Shown: one piece after another, positions 41,225 to 48,428 of the stretch
How the letters are laid out: the number at the start of each line of letters is the position of its first letter
Numbering within the stretch: the first letter of the stretch is position 1
Source: JAIEPW01 sp964471915
Lineage (GTDB): Bacteria; Acidobacteriota; Terriglobia; Bryobacterales; Bryobacteraceae
NCBI GenBank assembly: GCA_964471915.1
Contig: CAYYID010000009.1
Coordinates: 53,359-117,358, forward strand
Length of the DNA: 64,000 bases
Direction of reading: 5' to 3'
The notes under the pieces: model-generated
Seen by the model: the letters and a program-made list of their open reading frames with translations, nothing else
Database searches by the model: none
What the model was told of the DNA's origin: nothing
Position numbers and translations under genes: made by a program

Positions 41225-41248
41225 TTCCCATTTCTATGTCGCGCACCC
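41225..41248 (-). repeat. Right inverted repeat of the IS
   Basis: A 24-nt terminal repeat, inverted relative to the left one, starting 1 nt after the transposase stop. The copy of GTTGGGCGA follows at 41249-41257. Confidence 0.85.
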
Positions 41249-41318
41249 GTTGGGCGAAGGGCCGGAACTGCCTGCCGAGGTCGCAGGCGAGGGACAATTC
41301 GAGAATGGTGAACCGATA

Positions 41319-42020
41319 ATGCCTGATCAACTGAGGTACCAGAAGCTGGACGGTCAACTCGGGCAGATCTACCGCGAGATCCAGGCTCTGCGCATCAACC
41401 AGCATGTCTTTTGGGAGGTGCAGGCGCTCATCCGCAACAATCCGAATCTTCACAAACCCAGCACGTTCTACGGTTGGATGGGCAACATGTACGCGGCGGC
41501 GATGTCGGCAGCGGTGAGGCGGCTGGTTGATCGGCGAAAGGACACCGTTTCGTTTGTTCGCCTGCTGGAGCAGCTTAAGAAGGACACTGGGCTGTTCTCC
41601 AGAGCCGCGTACAAGAGCCGCTGCACGAATCCAGATTTGCCGAGAGGTTTCCTGGACAGGGACTACGACGGCCTGGTTGGCAAGGGAAAGCAGCAGCCGG
41701 ACCCTGGGGAGATCGAGCGTGAGATCAAGGATTTGGAAGCCAGGACGCAGAAGCTCAAGGACTTTGTTGACACCCACGTGGCCCACCTGGGTGCGGAGCC
41801 GGCGAAGGAATTACCCAAATTCCAGGAGTTGGACGACGCAATCGACTGCCTCGAAACACTGGTTAAACGATACCTGCATCTTTTCCGTGGCGTCGGTCTG
41901 ACTTCCGTGCTTCCAACTTGGCAGTATGATTGGCAGGAAATTTTCCGGTACCCCTGGATCGAGACCGGTGAGCCGCCCGCCCAAACTCCACCGAGTGTTG
42001 CGGCGCCCGAGGATGTATAG
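41319..42020 (+). CDS. AbiU2-like abortive-infection protein
   Basis: A 233-residue protein. The start at 41319 (MPDQLRYQKLDGQLGQIYRE) is chosen because the upstream part of the frame is in the IS. The block FWEVQALIRNNPNLHKPSTF then YAAAMSAAVRRLVDRRKDT (about residues 34-72) matches the AbiU2 HEPN-type family. Coiled-coil segments and a Pro-rich tail follow. Abi proteins of this type cause growth arrest on phage infection. It lies in the same direction as the recombinase gene, 33 nt before it. The IS insertion lies 62 nt upstream and may have changed its promoter. Confidence 0.7.
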   Translation: MPDQLRYQKLDGQLGQIYREIQALRINQHVFWEVQALIRNNPNLHKPSTFYGWMGNMYAAAMSAAVRRLVDRRKDTVSFVRLLEQLKKDTGLFSRAAYKSRCTNPDLPRGFLDRDYDGLVGKGKQQPDPGEIEREIKDLEARTQKLKDFVDTHVAHLGAEPAKELPKFQELDDAIDCLETLVKRYLHLFRGVGLTSVLPTWQYDWQEIFRYPWIETGEPPAQTPPSVAAPEDV

Positions 42021-42024
42021 TAGG

Positions 42025-42036
42025 TACTGTACAGTA
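42025..42036. promoter_or_regulatory. Perfect palindrome TACTGTACAGTA before the recombinase gene
   Basis: A 12-bp perfect palindrome 17 nt upstream of the recombinase start region (42054) and 4 nt after the AbiU2 stop. It resembles two joined LexA half-sites (CTGT/ACAG) without spacer. It may be an operator of the recombinase or part of an attachment site. Confidence 0.4.
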
Positions 42037-42053
42037 ACCAGATGCGGATAAAC

Positions 42054-43643
42054 ATGCCTCCACGAACGCAACCACAACGCGGCGAGAAGAACGCGGTGCT
42101 TTACGCCCGTGTCTCCTCCAAGGACCAGGAGCGGGAGGGCTTCTCGATCCCGGCCCAGACCCAACTGCTGCGCGGCTACGCCGCGAACCGGGAACTGACC
42201 GTCCTGAAGGAGTTCGTGGACGTGGAGACCGCCAAGCAGGCCGGCCGCAACGGCTTCGGCGAGATGCTGACCTTCATGCGGAAGGACAAGTCTTGCCGCA
42301 TCCTGCTGGTCGAGAAGACCGACCGCCTCTACCGCAACCTCAAAGACTGGGTCACGCTCGACGAACTGGATCTCGAAATCCATCTAGTGAAGGAGAACAT
42401 CATCATCTCCCAGGACTCACGCTCGTCGGAGAAGTTCATGCACGGCATCAAGGTGCTGATGGCCAAGAACTACATCGACAACCTGTCCGAGGAGACGAAG
42501 AAGGGCATGCTCGAAAAGGCCCGCCAGGGGATCTGGCCGTCTTGTGCGCCGCTCGGCTACCTCAACATCATGGGCGCAGACGGAAAGCGGACGATCACCC
42601 CGAACCCCGCTCTGTCACCGCTCATCCGGTCCATGTTCGAACGGTATGCGACCGGCCGTCACTCCCTGAAGGAAATCGCCAAACTCGCGCGCCAGGACGG
42701 CATGCAATACCCCAAGAGCAAGCTCCCCGTGCCGACCTCCACCGTCCATAAGATTCTCCGCAATCGAATCTATTGCGGCGACTTTGACTTCGACGGGACG
42801 ACATACGCCGGCAAGTACGAGCCAATCATCTCTCGCGACCTTTGGGCCCAGGCCCAGGACGTTATCGATGGGCGCAACCGAACCAAACCCAGTCCGGTTC
42901 GGCGTGACTTTGCATTCAGCAACCTGATCAAGTGCGGGCACTGCGGCTGCGCCATGGTCGGCGAGTTGAAGAAGAAGCAATACGTCTACTACCACTGCAC
43001 TGGCTACAAGGGAAAGTGCCCGGAGCCCTACACGCGGGAGGAGATCCTGGAAGAGCGTTTCGGCCAGTTGCTGCGTGGCCTCAGCTTCCCCAAGGAAATC
43101 CTGGAGTGGATCGTAACGGCGTTGCGCGAGAGCCACACCGACGAGAAGGCGTTCCACGACGAGGCGATCTCTCGCCTGCAGGCCGAGTACCGCCGCCTCC
43201 AGAGCCGAATCGACGCCATGTACCTGGACAAGCTCGACGGCCGGATCGACACTGCCTTTTTCGACAGCAAGTCGGCCGAGTGGCGCGCCGAGCAGGACCG
43301 CCTACTCCGCGACATCGCGACGCACCAGGCCGCCAACCAGACCTACATTGAGGAAGGGGTCCAGTTGTTGCAGTTGGCCCACCGGGCGCACGAGTTGTTC
43401 GAAAGGCAGGAAGCCGGGCAAAAACGGCGACTCCTGAATTTTCTACTCTCGAACTGCGTTTGGAAGGCGGGTGTCCTCACCGCAGAATATCGCCAACCAT
43501 TTGACATGTTGGCACTTGTGCGTGAGGCTGGCGGAGGGGATGAAGCGATGAGCGGAGTGAAAAACGGCCAATTTGAGAATTGGCTCCCCGGCATGGATTC
43601 GAACCACGATTCACGGCTCCAAAGGCCGCTGTCCTACCGTTAG
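42054..43643 (+). CDS. Large serine recombinase (integrase) of the element
   Basis: A 529-residue protein; ATG 42054 is preferred over 42042. The N-terminal resolvase domain has YARVSSKDQEREGFSIP, with the nucleophile Ser in VSS. It is followed by the recombinase domain (GILGCRRN-like text is absent; LGYLNIMGADGKRTI present) and a zinc ribbon (CGHCGCAM ... CTGYKGKC). A coiled-coil region near residues 390-450 is typical of large serine integrases. The last 21 codons lie in the antisense of the tRNA-Gln 3' part. It should integrate and, with a directionality factor, excise the element. Confidence 0.9.
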   Translation: MPPRTQPQRGEKNAVLYARVSSKDQEREGFSIPAQTQLLRGYAANRELTVLKEFVDVETAKQAGRNGFGEMLTFMRKDKSCRILLVEKTDRLYRNLKDWVTLDELDLEIHLVKENIIISQDSRSSEKFMHGIKVLMAKNYIDNLSEETKKGMLEKARQGIWPSCAPLGYLNIMGADGKRTITPNPALSPLIRSMFERYATGRHSLKEIAKLARQDGMQYPKSKLPVPTSTVHKILRNRIYCGDFDFDGTTYAGKYEPIISRDLWAQAQDVIDGRNRTKPSPVRRDFAFSNLIKCGHCGCAMVGELKKKQYVYYHCTGYKGKCPEPYTREEILEERFGQLLRGLSFPKEILEWIVTALRESHTDEKAFHDEAISRLQAEYRRLQSRIDAMYLDKLDGRIDTAFFDSKSAEWRAEQDRLLRDIATHQAANQTYIEEGVQLLQLAHRAHELFERQEAGQKRRLLNFLLSNCVWKAGVLTAEYRQPFDMLALVREAGGGDEAMSGVKNGQFENWLPGMDSNHDSRLQRPLSYR

Positions 43644-43654
43644 ACGACCGGGGA
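43581..43654 (-). tRNA. tRNA-Gln (UUG)
   Basis: The minus strand gives a complete cloverleaf: acceptor TCCCCGG/CCGGGGA with encoded CCA end at 43583-43581, D-arm, anticodon stem GCGGC/GCCGT with loop CTTTGGA (anticodon TTG), and T-arm CGTGG-TTCGAAT-CCATG. The element ends at its 3' end, so this is the integration site of the prophage. Confidence 0.95.
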
Positions 43655-43669
43655 ATTCTCTTCAGTCTA

Positions 43670-44296
43670 TCATCCGCGCCGCTCGCACAGCACCATCGTC
43701 CACGGCACCGGCCTGCGGACCTCGACCACGCGCACCCGCGTTTCGGCGAACCGGACGAACGAACTAGCGCTCCAGTGCTGCACGTGCCCCGGCGTATTGC
43801 CGAGGCTCGGCCAATACGCTCCGCGGGCGCAATTCAGGATCCGCCACAGCGGTTCGCGCGGCACGCTCAGCAGCAGGTGCCGCGCCGTCAGCGCGCACAA
43901 GGCATCCAGCGCGCCCCCGGGATCTTCCAGATGCTCCAGCACCTCGCAGCACACCACGAGTTCCGGTCTCGGCTCGCCGGCCGGCAGCCGGAAGTCGAAC
44001 ACGCTGGCTGCCGAGAACGGGACCGTCAATCCTCGCCGCCGGGCCTCCGCCCGCGCCTGCTCCACCACCGGCGCATCGACGTCGAAGCCGCGGACGGTAC
44101 AGCCGCGCGCGGCGAGCCGCAGCGACAGCTCGCCTTCGCCGCACCCGGCCTCTAGCACCGTGCGCGCGCCGCTCCGCAACGTCAGCTCGTCGAACGACGC
44201 GAGAAAGCCGTCCATCAGCCGGCGCGCCACCGGGTTGCGGCTATGGTACTTGTCGTACAGATTGCCGCCCCGGACGTGCGGCGGCGCGACGCTCAC
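43670..44296 (-). CDS. Class I SAM-dependent methyltransferase
   Basis: A 208-residue protein of the Methyltransf_11/25 type. Motif I is TVLEAGCGEGELSLRLAA near residue 45, and a second block is FRLPAGEPRPELVVCCEVLE near 102, where the acidic residue before the strand and the EVLEH motif are typical. The substrate is unknown; such enzymes beside glycosyltransferases often methylate sugars or lipids. It overlaps the glycosyltransferase gene by 4 nt. Confidence 0.85.
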   Translation of the reverse strand: MSVAPPHVRGGNLYDKYHSRNPVARRLMDGFLASFDELTLRSGARTVLEAGCGEGELSLRLAARGCTVRGFDVDAPVVEQARAEARRRGLTVPFSAASVFDFRLPAGEPRPELVVCCEVLEHLEDPGGALDALCALTARHLLLSVPREPLWRILNCARGAYWPSLGNTPGHVQHWSASSFVRFAETRVRVVEVRRPVPWTMVLCERRG

Positions 44297-45261
44297 TCGA
44301 TCAGGGCGCGCGCCGGGGCGCCCTCGGTGGATCCCGTGACCTCCCGGACCGCGGCGTCTTGCCGCATGCGCAGCCGGATGTCTTCGAGCAGCGACCGGTT
44401 TGAAGCCAGCAGGTCCGCGATCACGCCGAAGATCCAGAGCTGGAGCCCGAAGATGATCAGCACGCCCGCCGCCAGCAACGCCAGCGGCTGCGGCGGACGC
44501 CAGGCGGCCAGCGCCAGTCCCGCTCCGGCCAGAATCGGCAGGAACCCCACCGCGGTGAAGAACCGGAACGGCCGGTACATCACGAACATCCGCAGGATGG
44601 TGAGCACCGATTCGAAGATGTACGAAGACGTGCTGCGCATCAGCCGCGAAGGACGCTCGTAATTGTTGACGTGGATCGGCACGCTGACGATGGGCATCCG
44701 CTTCTGGCCGGCCTGGATGATCATCTCGAGCGTGTAGGTGTACTTCCCGAAAATGTGCAGCCGCTGCGCCGCGCGGCGGCGGATGGCGCGGAACCCGCTG
44801 GGCGCGTCCTCGATCTGGGTGCCGCTCACCCAGCGGACCACCCAGCTCCCCAGGCGCTGCAGGAACTTCTTCACCGGAGAGAAGTGGCGGATCGCCTCAA
44901 TGGGCCGCGCCCCGATCACGATATCCGCCTCGCCGCGCAATATCGGCGCCAGCAGCGCGGAAATGTCGGCGGCGCAATACTGGTTATCGGCGTCGGTATT
45001 GACGATGATATCCGCGCCCGCGGCCAGGCTCGCTTCCAGCCCGCGCATGAAGGCGTTGGCCAGGCCGGTGTTGCGCGGAATACGAATACAGTGATCGACG
45101 CCCGCGGCGCGCGCTACTTCCTGCGTGCGGTCGGTGCTGCCGTCGTCGATCACCAGCCATTCCACGCACCGGACGCCCGGTAGCGAACGGGGCAACGCGG
45201 CGAGCGTCTTGCCGAGAGTCTGCTCTTCGTTATATGCCGGAATCTGGATGATGACTTTCAT
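44293..45261 (-). CDS. GT2 family glycosyltransferase (DPM1/DolP-mannosyltransferase-like)
   Basis: A 322-residue protein from Met 45261 (MKVIIQIPAYNEEQTLGKTL). The GT-A fold motifs are PAYNEEQT near residue 8, WLVIDDGSTDRTQEV near 35, and the metal-binding DAD in ADIIVNTDADNQYC near 83-98. DAPSGFRAIRR is the acceptor-loop block. Two C-terminal transmembrane segments (FFTAVGFLPILAGAGLALAA and LLAAGVLIIFGLQLWIFGVI) anchor it. The protein resembles undecaprenyl- or dolichyl-phosphate sugar transferases. The neighbouring SAM methyltransferase gene overlaps by 4 nt. Confidence 0.85.
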   Translation of the reverse strand: MKVIIQIPAYNEEQTLGKTLAALPRSLPGVRCVEWLVIDDGSTDRTQEVARAAGVDHCIRIPRNTGLANAFMRGLEASLAAGADIIVNTDADNQYCAADISALLAPILRGEADIVIGARPIEAIRHFSPVKKFLQRLGSWVVRWVSGTQIEDAPSGFRAIRRRAAQRLHIFGKYTYTLEMIIQAGQKRMPIVSVPIHVNNYERPSRLMRSTSSYIFESVLTILRMFVMYRPFRFFTAVGFLPILAGAGLALAAWRPPQPLALLAAGVLIIFGLQLWIFGVIADLLASNRSLLEDIRLRMRQDAAVREVTGSTEGAPARALIE

Positions 45262-45370
45262 GCCGCGCACGCGTCTTGCAGCCGCGTAAACGAAATGACG
45301 TGGACCATCGTCTAATAGATTACTCCGGATTTTCCCGCGCGCGCTCAAGGAGTGCGTCACCGAGGAGCAT

Positions 45371-46981
45371 TTGCCCGAACTCACCCGTTCTTTGTACGAC
45401 CTCCAGAACCTTCCGTACCTTGCCGCGGTGCTGGCCGTGTCGATGGCGGTCGTGCTGCTGCGCGGCGTCCGGGCAAGGCGCGGAGCCCGTGCTCTCGGGG
45501 TTCGCTGGCGTGCGCTGGCTCCCCGCCGGTACGGCATCGCCGGGATGACCGCGGCGGCCTTCCTGCTGGCCGGCCACTACTACCTGGGCCCGCCCCAACC
45601 CTGGGTGATGGACGAACGCAGCTACCTGCTCTCCGCCGATACCTTCGTGCGCGGCCGTCTGACCAATCCGCCGCATGCGCTCAGCGAGTACTTCGAAACG
45701 CCGTACGTGTTACAGAAGCCGACATACAGCTCGATGTACCAACCGGGACCCGGCGTGGTGCTCGCGCTCGGGATCTGGCTCGGCGACCCCTGGTATGGCG
45801 TGGCGCTGACGGTGTTCGCCATGGCGCTGGTGCTGGTGTGGGCGCTGGAGGCGTGGATGCCGCCCGTCTGGGCCATGACCGGAGCCTTGCTCGGCATCGC
45901 GTACACCGGCTTCAGTTACTGGGCGCACAGTTATTGGGGCGGAGCGCTGGCCGCCCTCGGCGGCGCGGTGTTGCTGGGAGCGATCGGCCGTTTCCGCCGG
46001 CATCCCATCGGCAAGTGGGCCGCGGTGGCCGCGCTCGGCGGCGTGGTGCTGTTGGCCGTGCGGCCGGCCGAGGGCGCGGCGCTCTCCGGCGCGGCGGCGC
46101 TCTACCTGCTATGGATCGCGTTCCGCGGCGGACATGGCCGCGCGCTGTTGCCGGCCGTCGCCGTGGCTGCGGTTGCGCTGGCCGGACAGGCCTACTACAA
46201 CTGGCGCGTCACCGGCGATCCGCTACTGCTGCCCTACGCCCTCGGCATGCGCAACCAGGTGAGCCGCCGCATGTTCGTGTGGCAGCAGCACCGGCCGGAT
46301 CCTCCCGCGCCGCATCCCTTCCTGGCGGACGTCGCGCGCATGCACTATCGCGCCGAACTCACCGGCTGGGCGCGCTTCCAGGCGAAGTACGAACCGGTGT
46401 TGAACCTCTTCGGCGGCGCGTTATGGCTGGCGCCGCTGCTGCTGCTGCCGTGGCTGGCGCGGGATCGCCGTGTGCGGCCTCTGATGGCCCTGACCGCCGC
46501 CGTGGTGGCGCTCAACTTCGTCACCGAGTGGGTGCATCCGCACTACGCGGCGCCCGCGACCGCCGGACTGCTGGCCATCCTGGTGCTCGCTTTGCGCCAT
46601 CTGTGGGCCCGCCCGTGGGGCCGGCCGCTCGCCGCCGTGCTGCTCGTGTCGTCGCTGCTGGCCGCGCCGGTGGCGCGTCTGGCGCAAGAGCGGGCGGATG
46701 CCCGGCTGAATTCCTTCCCCAAGCAACGCAGCGAACTGGCTGAGACGCTGCGAGCGCGCCCGGGGCCCCAGCTCATCGTAGTCCGCTACGGCCCCGGCCA
46801 TTCCCCGCACGAGGACTGGGTGACGAATACGGCCTCGATCGACGAGCAAAAGATCGTCTGGGCGCGCGACTACGGCGACGAGCGCAACCGCAAGCTGCTC
46901 GACTACTTCGCCCGGCGCGATGCCTGGCTGTGGGAGCCGGACACCGGCCAGCTTACGCTGCTCCGCACTGCGCTACGCTAA
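45371..46981 (+). CDS. Multi-pass membrane protein, GT-C-like glycosyltransferase candidate
   Basis: A 536-residue protein with about ten hydrophobic helices. Near residue 80 lies VMDERSYLLSADTFVRGRLT, an Asp-Glu motif in the first periplasmic loop typical of GT-C lipid-linked sugar transferases (ArnT/GT39 type). The C-terminal 90 residues are soluble (PGPQLIVVRYGPGHSPHEDW). The start is TTG 45371 with GAGGAG close by, though the spacing is short (3 nt), so a downstream start is possible. It is divergent to the glycosyltransferase genes. Acceptor unknown. Confidence 0.65.
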   Translation: MPELTRSLYDLQNLPYLAAVLAVSMAVVLLRGVRARRGARALGVRWRALAPRRYGIAGMTAAAFLLAGHYYLGPPQPWVMDERSYLLSADTFVRGRLTNPPHALSEYFETPYVLQKPTYSSMYQPGPGVVLALGIWLGDPWYGVALTVFAMALVLVWALEAWMPPVWAMTGALLGIAYTGFSYWAHSYWGGALAALGGAVLLGAIGRFRRHPIGKWAAVAALGGVVLLAVRPAEGAALSGAAALYLLWIAFRGGHGRALLPAVAVAAVALAGQAYYNWRVTGDPLLLPYALGMRNQVSRRMFVWQQHRPDPPAPHPFLADVARMHYRAELTGWARFQAKYEPVLNLFGGALWLAPLLLLPWLARDRRVRPLMALTAAVVALNFVTEWVHPHYAAPATAGLLAILVLALRHLWARPWGRPLAAVLLVSSLLAAPVARLAQERADARLNSFPKQRSELAETLRARPGPQLIVVRYGPGHSPHEDWVTNTASIDEQKIVWARDYGDERNRKLLDYFARRDAWLWEPDTGQLTLLRTALR

Positions 46982-46984
46982 ATT

Positions 46985-48358
46985 TTGGCTTTGCTTACCG
47001 ACCCGCGCCCTCCCGTGTGGACCCCCGAATCGTGGGCCTCCCGGCCCGCGCTGCAGCAACCCCGCTACGACGACCCCGCGGAACTGGCAGCCGTCGCCGC
47101 CGAGCTGGCCGCCCTGCCGCCCCTGGTCACCTCGTGGGAAGTGTCCGCGCTGCGCGAACAGATCGCCGAAGCGGCCGCCGGCCGGAGGTTCGTCCTGCAG
47201 GGCGGCGACTGCGCCGAACGCTTCGCGGATTGCACGTCTCCGCTCATCGCGGCCAAGCTCAAGATCCTGCTCCAAATGAGCCTGGTGCTGGTCCTCGGCG
47301 CCAAGAAGCCGGTCACCCGCATCGGGCGTTTCGGCGGCCAGTACGCCAAGCCGCGCACCGACGATCTCGAAACCCGGGACGGCGTTACGCTGCCCTCCTA
47401 CCGTGGCGACCTCGTAAACCGCGCGCCGTTCACGCCCGCCGACCGCCGCCCCGACCCGCAGTTGCTCCTGCGCGGCTATGAGCGCGCGGCCTTGACACTC
47501 AACTTCATCCGCAGCCTGGTGAAAGGCGGCTTCGCGGACCTGCACCACCCCGAGTATTGGGACCTCGATTTCGTGCGCCACTCGCCCATGGCCGACGAGT
47601 TCCATCGCTTCACTGAGAACCTCGGCGACGCCCTGCGGTTCATGGAGAACATCCTCGGCGTGCATCCGGGCGAGATCAGCAAAGTGGACTTCTTCGCCAG
47701 CCACGAAGCGCTGCACCTGGTCTACGAAAGCGCGCAAACGCGCCAGGTGCCGCGGCGCGAGGGCTGGTTCAACCTCGGCACGCACTTTCCCTGGATCGGG
47801 GTGCGGACCTCGGATCCGGACGGCGCGCACGTCGAATACCTGCGCGGCCTCGTGAACCCCGTGGGCCTGAAGGTCGGCCCGTCCACGAAGCCCGAACAAC
47901 TGCGGCGGCTGCTCGACATCCTGCACCCGGACAACGCGCCCGGCCGTCTGACGCTGATCCACCGGCTGGGCGCGGCGCAAATCGGGCGGCTGCTGCCGCC
48001 GCTGCTCGACACCGTGCGCGCCAGCGGCAAAACCGTGCTGTGGATCTGCGATCCCATGCACGGCAACACGCAGATGACGGCGTCCGGCTGGAAGACCCGG
48101 AACTTCGCGGACATTCTGAACGAACTGGAGCAGGCGTTCGAGATCCACGCGGCCTCGGGCTCGTATCTGGGCGGCGTGCACTTCGAGTTGACGGGCGAAA
48201 ACGTCACCGAGTGCATTGGCGGCGCGCGCGGGCTCACCGAAGAGGGCCTGGCGGAGGCCTACCGCACCGAGGTGGATCCGCGGTTGAACTACGAGCAGTC
48301 CCTGGAACTCGCGTTACTGGTGGCGCGCAAGATGGCGGCCATCCGGCCCAAAGGCTGA
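46985..48358 (+). CDS. Class II DAHP synthase (3-deoxy-7-phosphoheptulonate synthase)
   Basis: A 457-residue enzyme catalysing phosphoenolpyruvate plus erythrose-4-phosphate to DAHP, the first step of aromatic amino acid synthesis. Recognised by FVLQGGDCAERFADC near residue 67 (metal-binding Cys), then RIGRFGGQYAKPR near 114, GLKVGPSTKPEQL, WICDPMHGNTQ near residue 352 and GGVHFELTGENVTECIGG near 399, all class II (plant/AroAII type) motifs. The length is typical. TTG 46985 is the start, only 4 nt after the membrane protein gene, which suggests coupling. Confidence 0.95.
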   Translation: MALLTDPRPPVWTPESWASRPALQQPRYDDPAELAAVAAELAALPPLVTSWEVSALREQIAEAAAGRRFVLQGGDCAERFADCTSPLIAAKLKILLQMSLVLVLGAKKPVTRIGRFGGQYAKPRTDDLETRDGVTLPSYRGDLVNRAPFTPADRRPDPQLLLRGYERAALTLNFIRSLVKGGFADLHHPEYWDLDFVRHSPMADEFHRFTENLGDALRFMENILGVHPGEISKVDFFASHEALHLVYESAQTRQVPRREGWFNLGTHFPWIGVRTSDPDGAHVEYLRGLVNPVGLKVGPSTKPEQLRRLLDILHPDNAPGRLTLIHRLGAAQIGRLLPPLLDTVRASGKTVLWICDPMHGNTQMTASGWKTRNFADILNELEQAFEIHAASGSYLGGVHFELTGENVTECIGGARGLTEEGLAEAYRTEVDPRLNYEQSLELALLVARKMAAIRPKG

Positions 48359-48369
48359 TTTCAGGGCAA

Positions 48370-48415
48370 AATGGTTGACAAAGTCAACTATTAATCGTTG
48401 ACTTTGTCAACCATT
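48370..48415. repeat. Nested palindrome between convergent genes
   Basis: Two 19-nt perfect inverted repeat arms (48370-48388 and 48397-48415) with an 8-nt loop TATTAATC. Each arm is itself nearly palindromic (GTTGAC-AAA-GTCAAC). It lies between the DAHP synthase stop and the cytochrome gene stop, so it may act as a bidirectional terminator, but there is no T-run. It could also be a protein-binding site. Confidence 0.6.
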
Positions 48416-48428
48416 CACCGCAAGAACC

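Larger units (their letters stand above)
39459..41248 (+). mobile_element. ISKra4-type insertion sequence with 9-bp target duplication
   Basis: The ends are imperfect 24-nt inverted repeats (39459-39482 and 41225-41248), sharing GGGTGCGCGACAT and then TGGGAA. The 9-bp direct repeat GTTGGGCGA flanks them at 39450-39458 and 41249-41257, the signature of a target duplication. Inside are a DUF6788 ORF (39554-39952) and a transposase (39958-41224). ISKra4-family elements have these two genes and duplicate up to 9 bp. The total is 1790 bp. It sits between the defence operon and the AbiU2-like gene. Confidence 0.9.

Noticed and set aside
43584..43643. The end of the recombinase as a genuine conserved protein tail
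   Set aside because: These codons are the antisense of tRNA-Gln; the residues reflect tRNA sequence rather than a protein domain.
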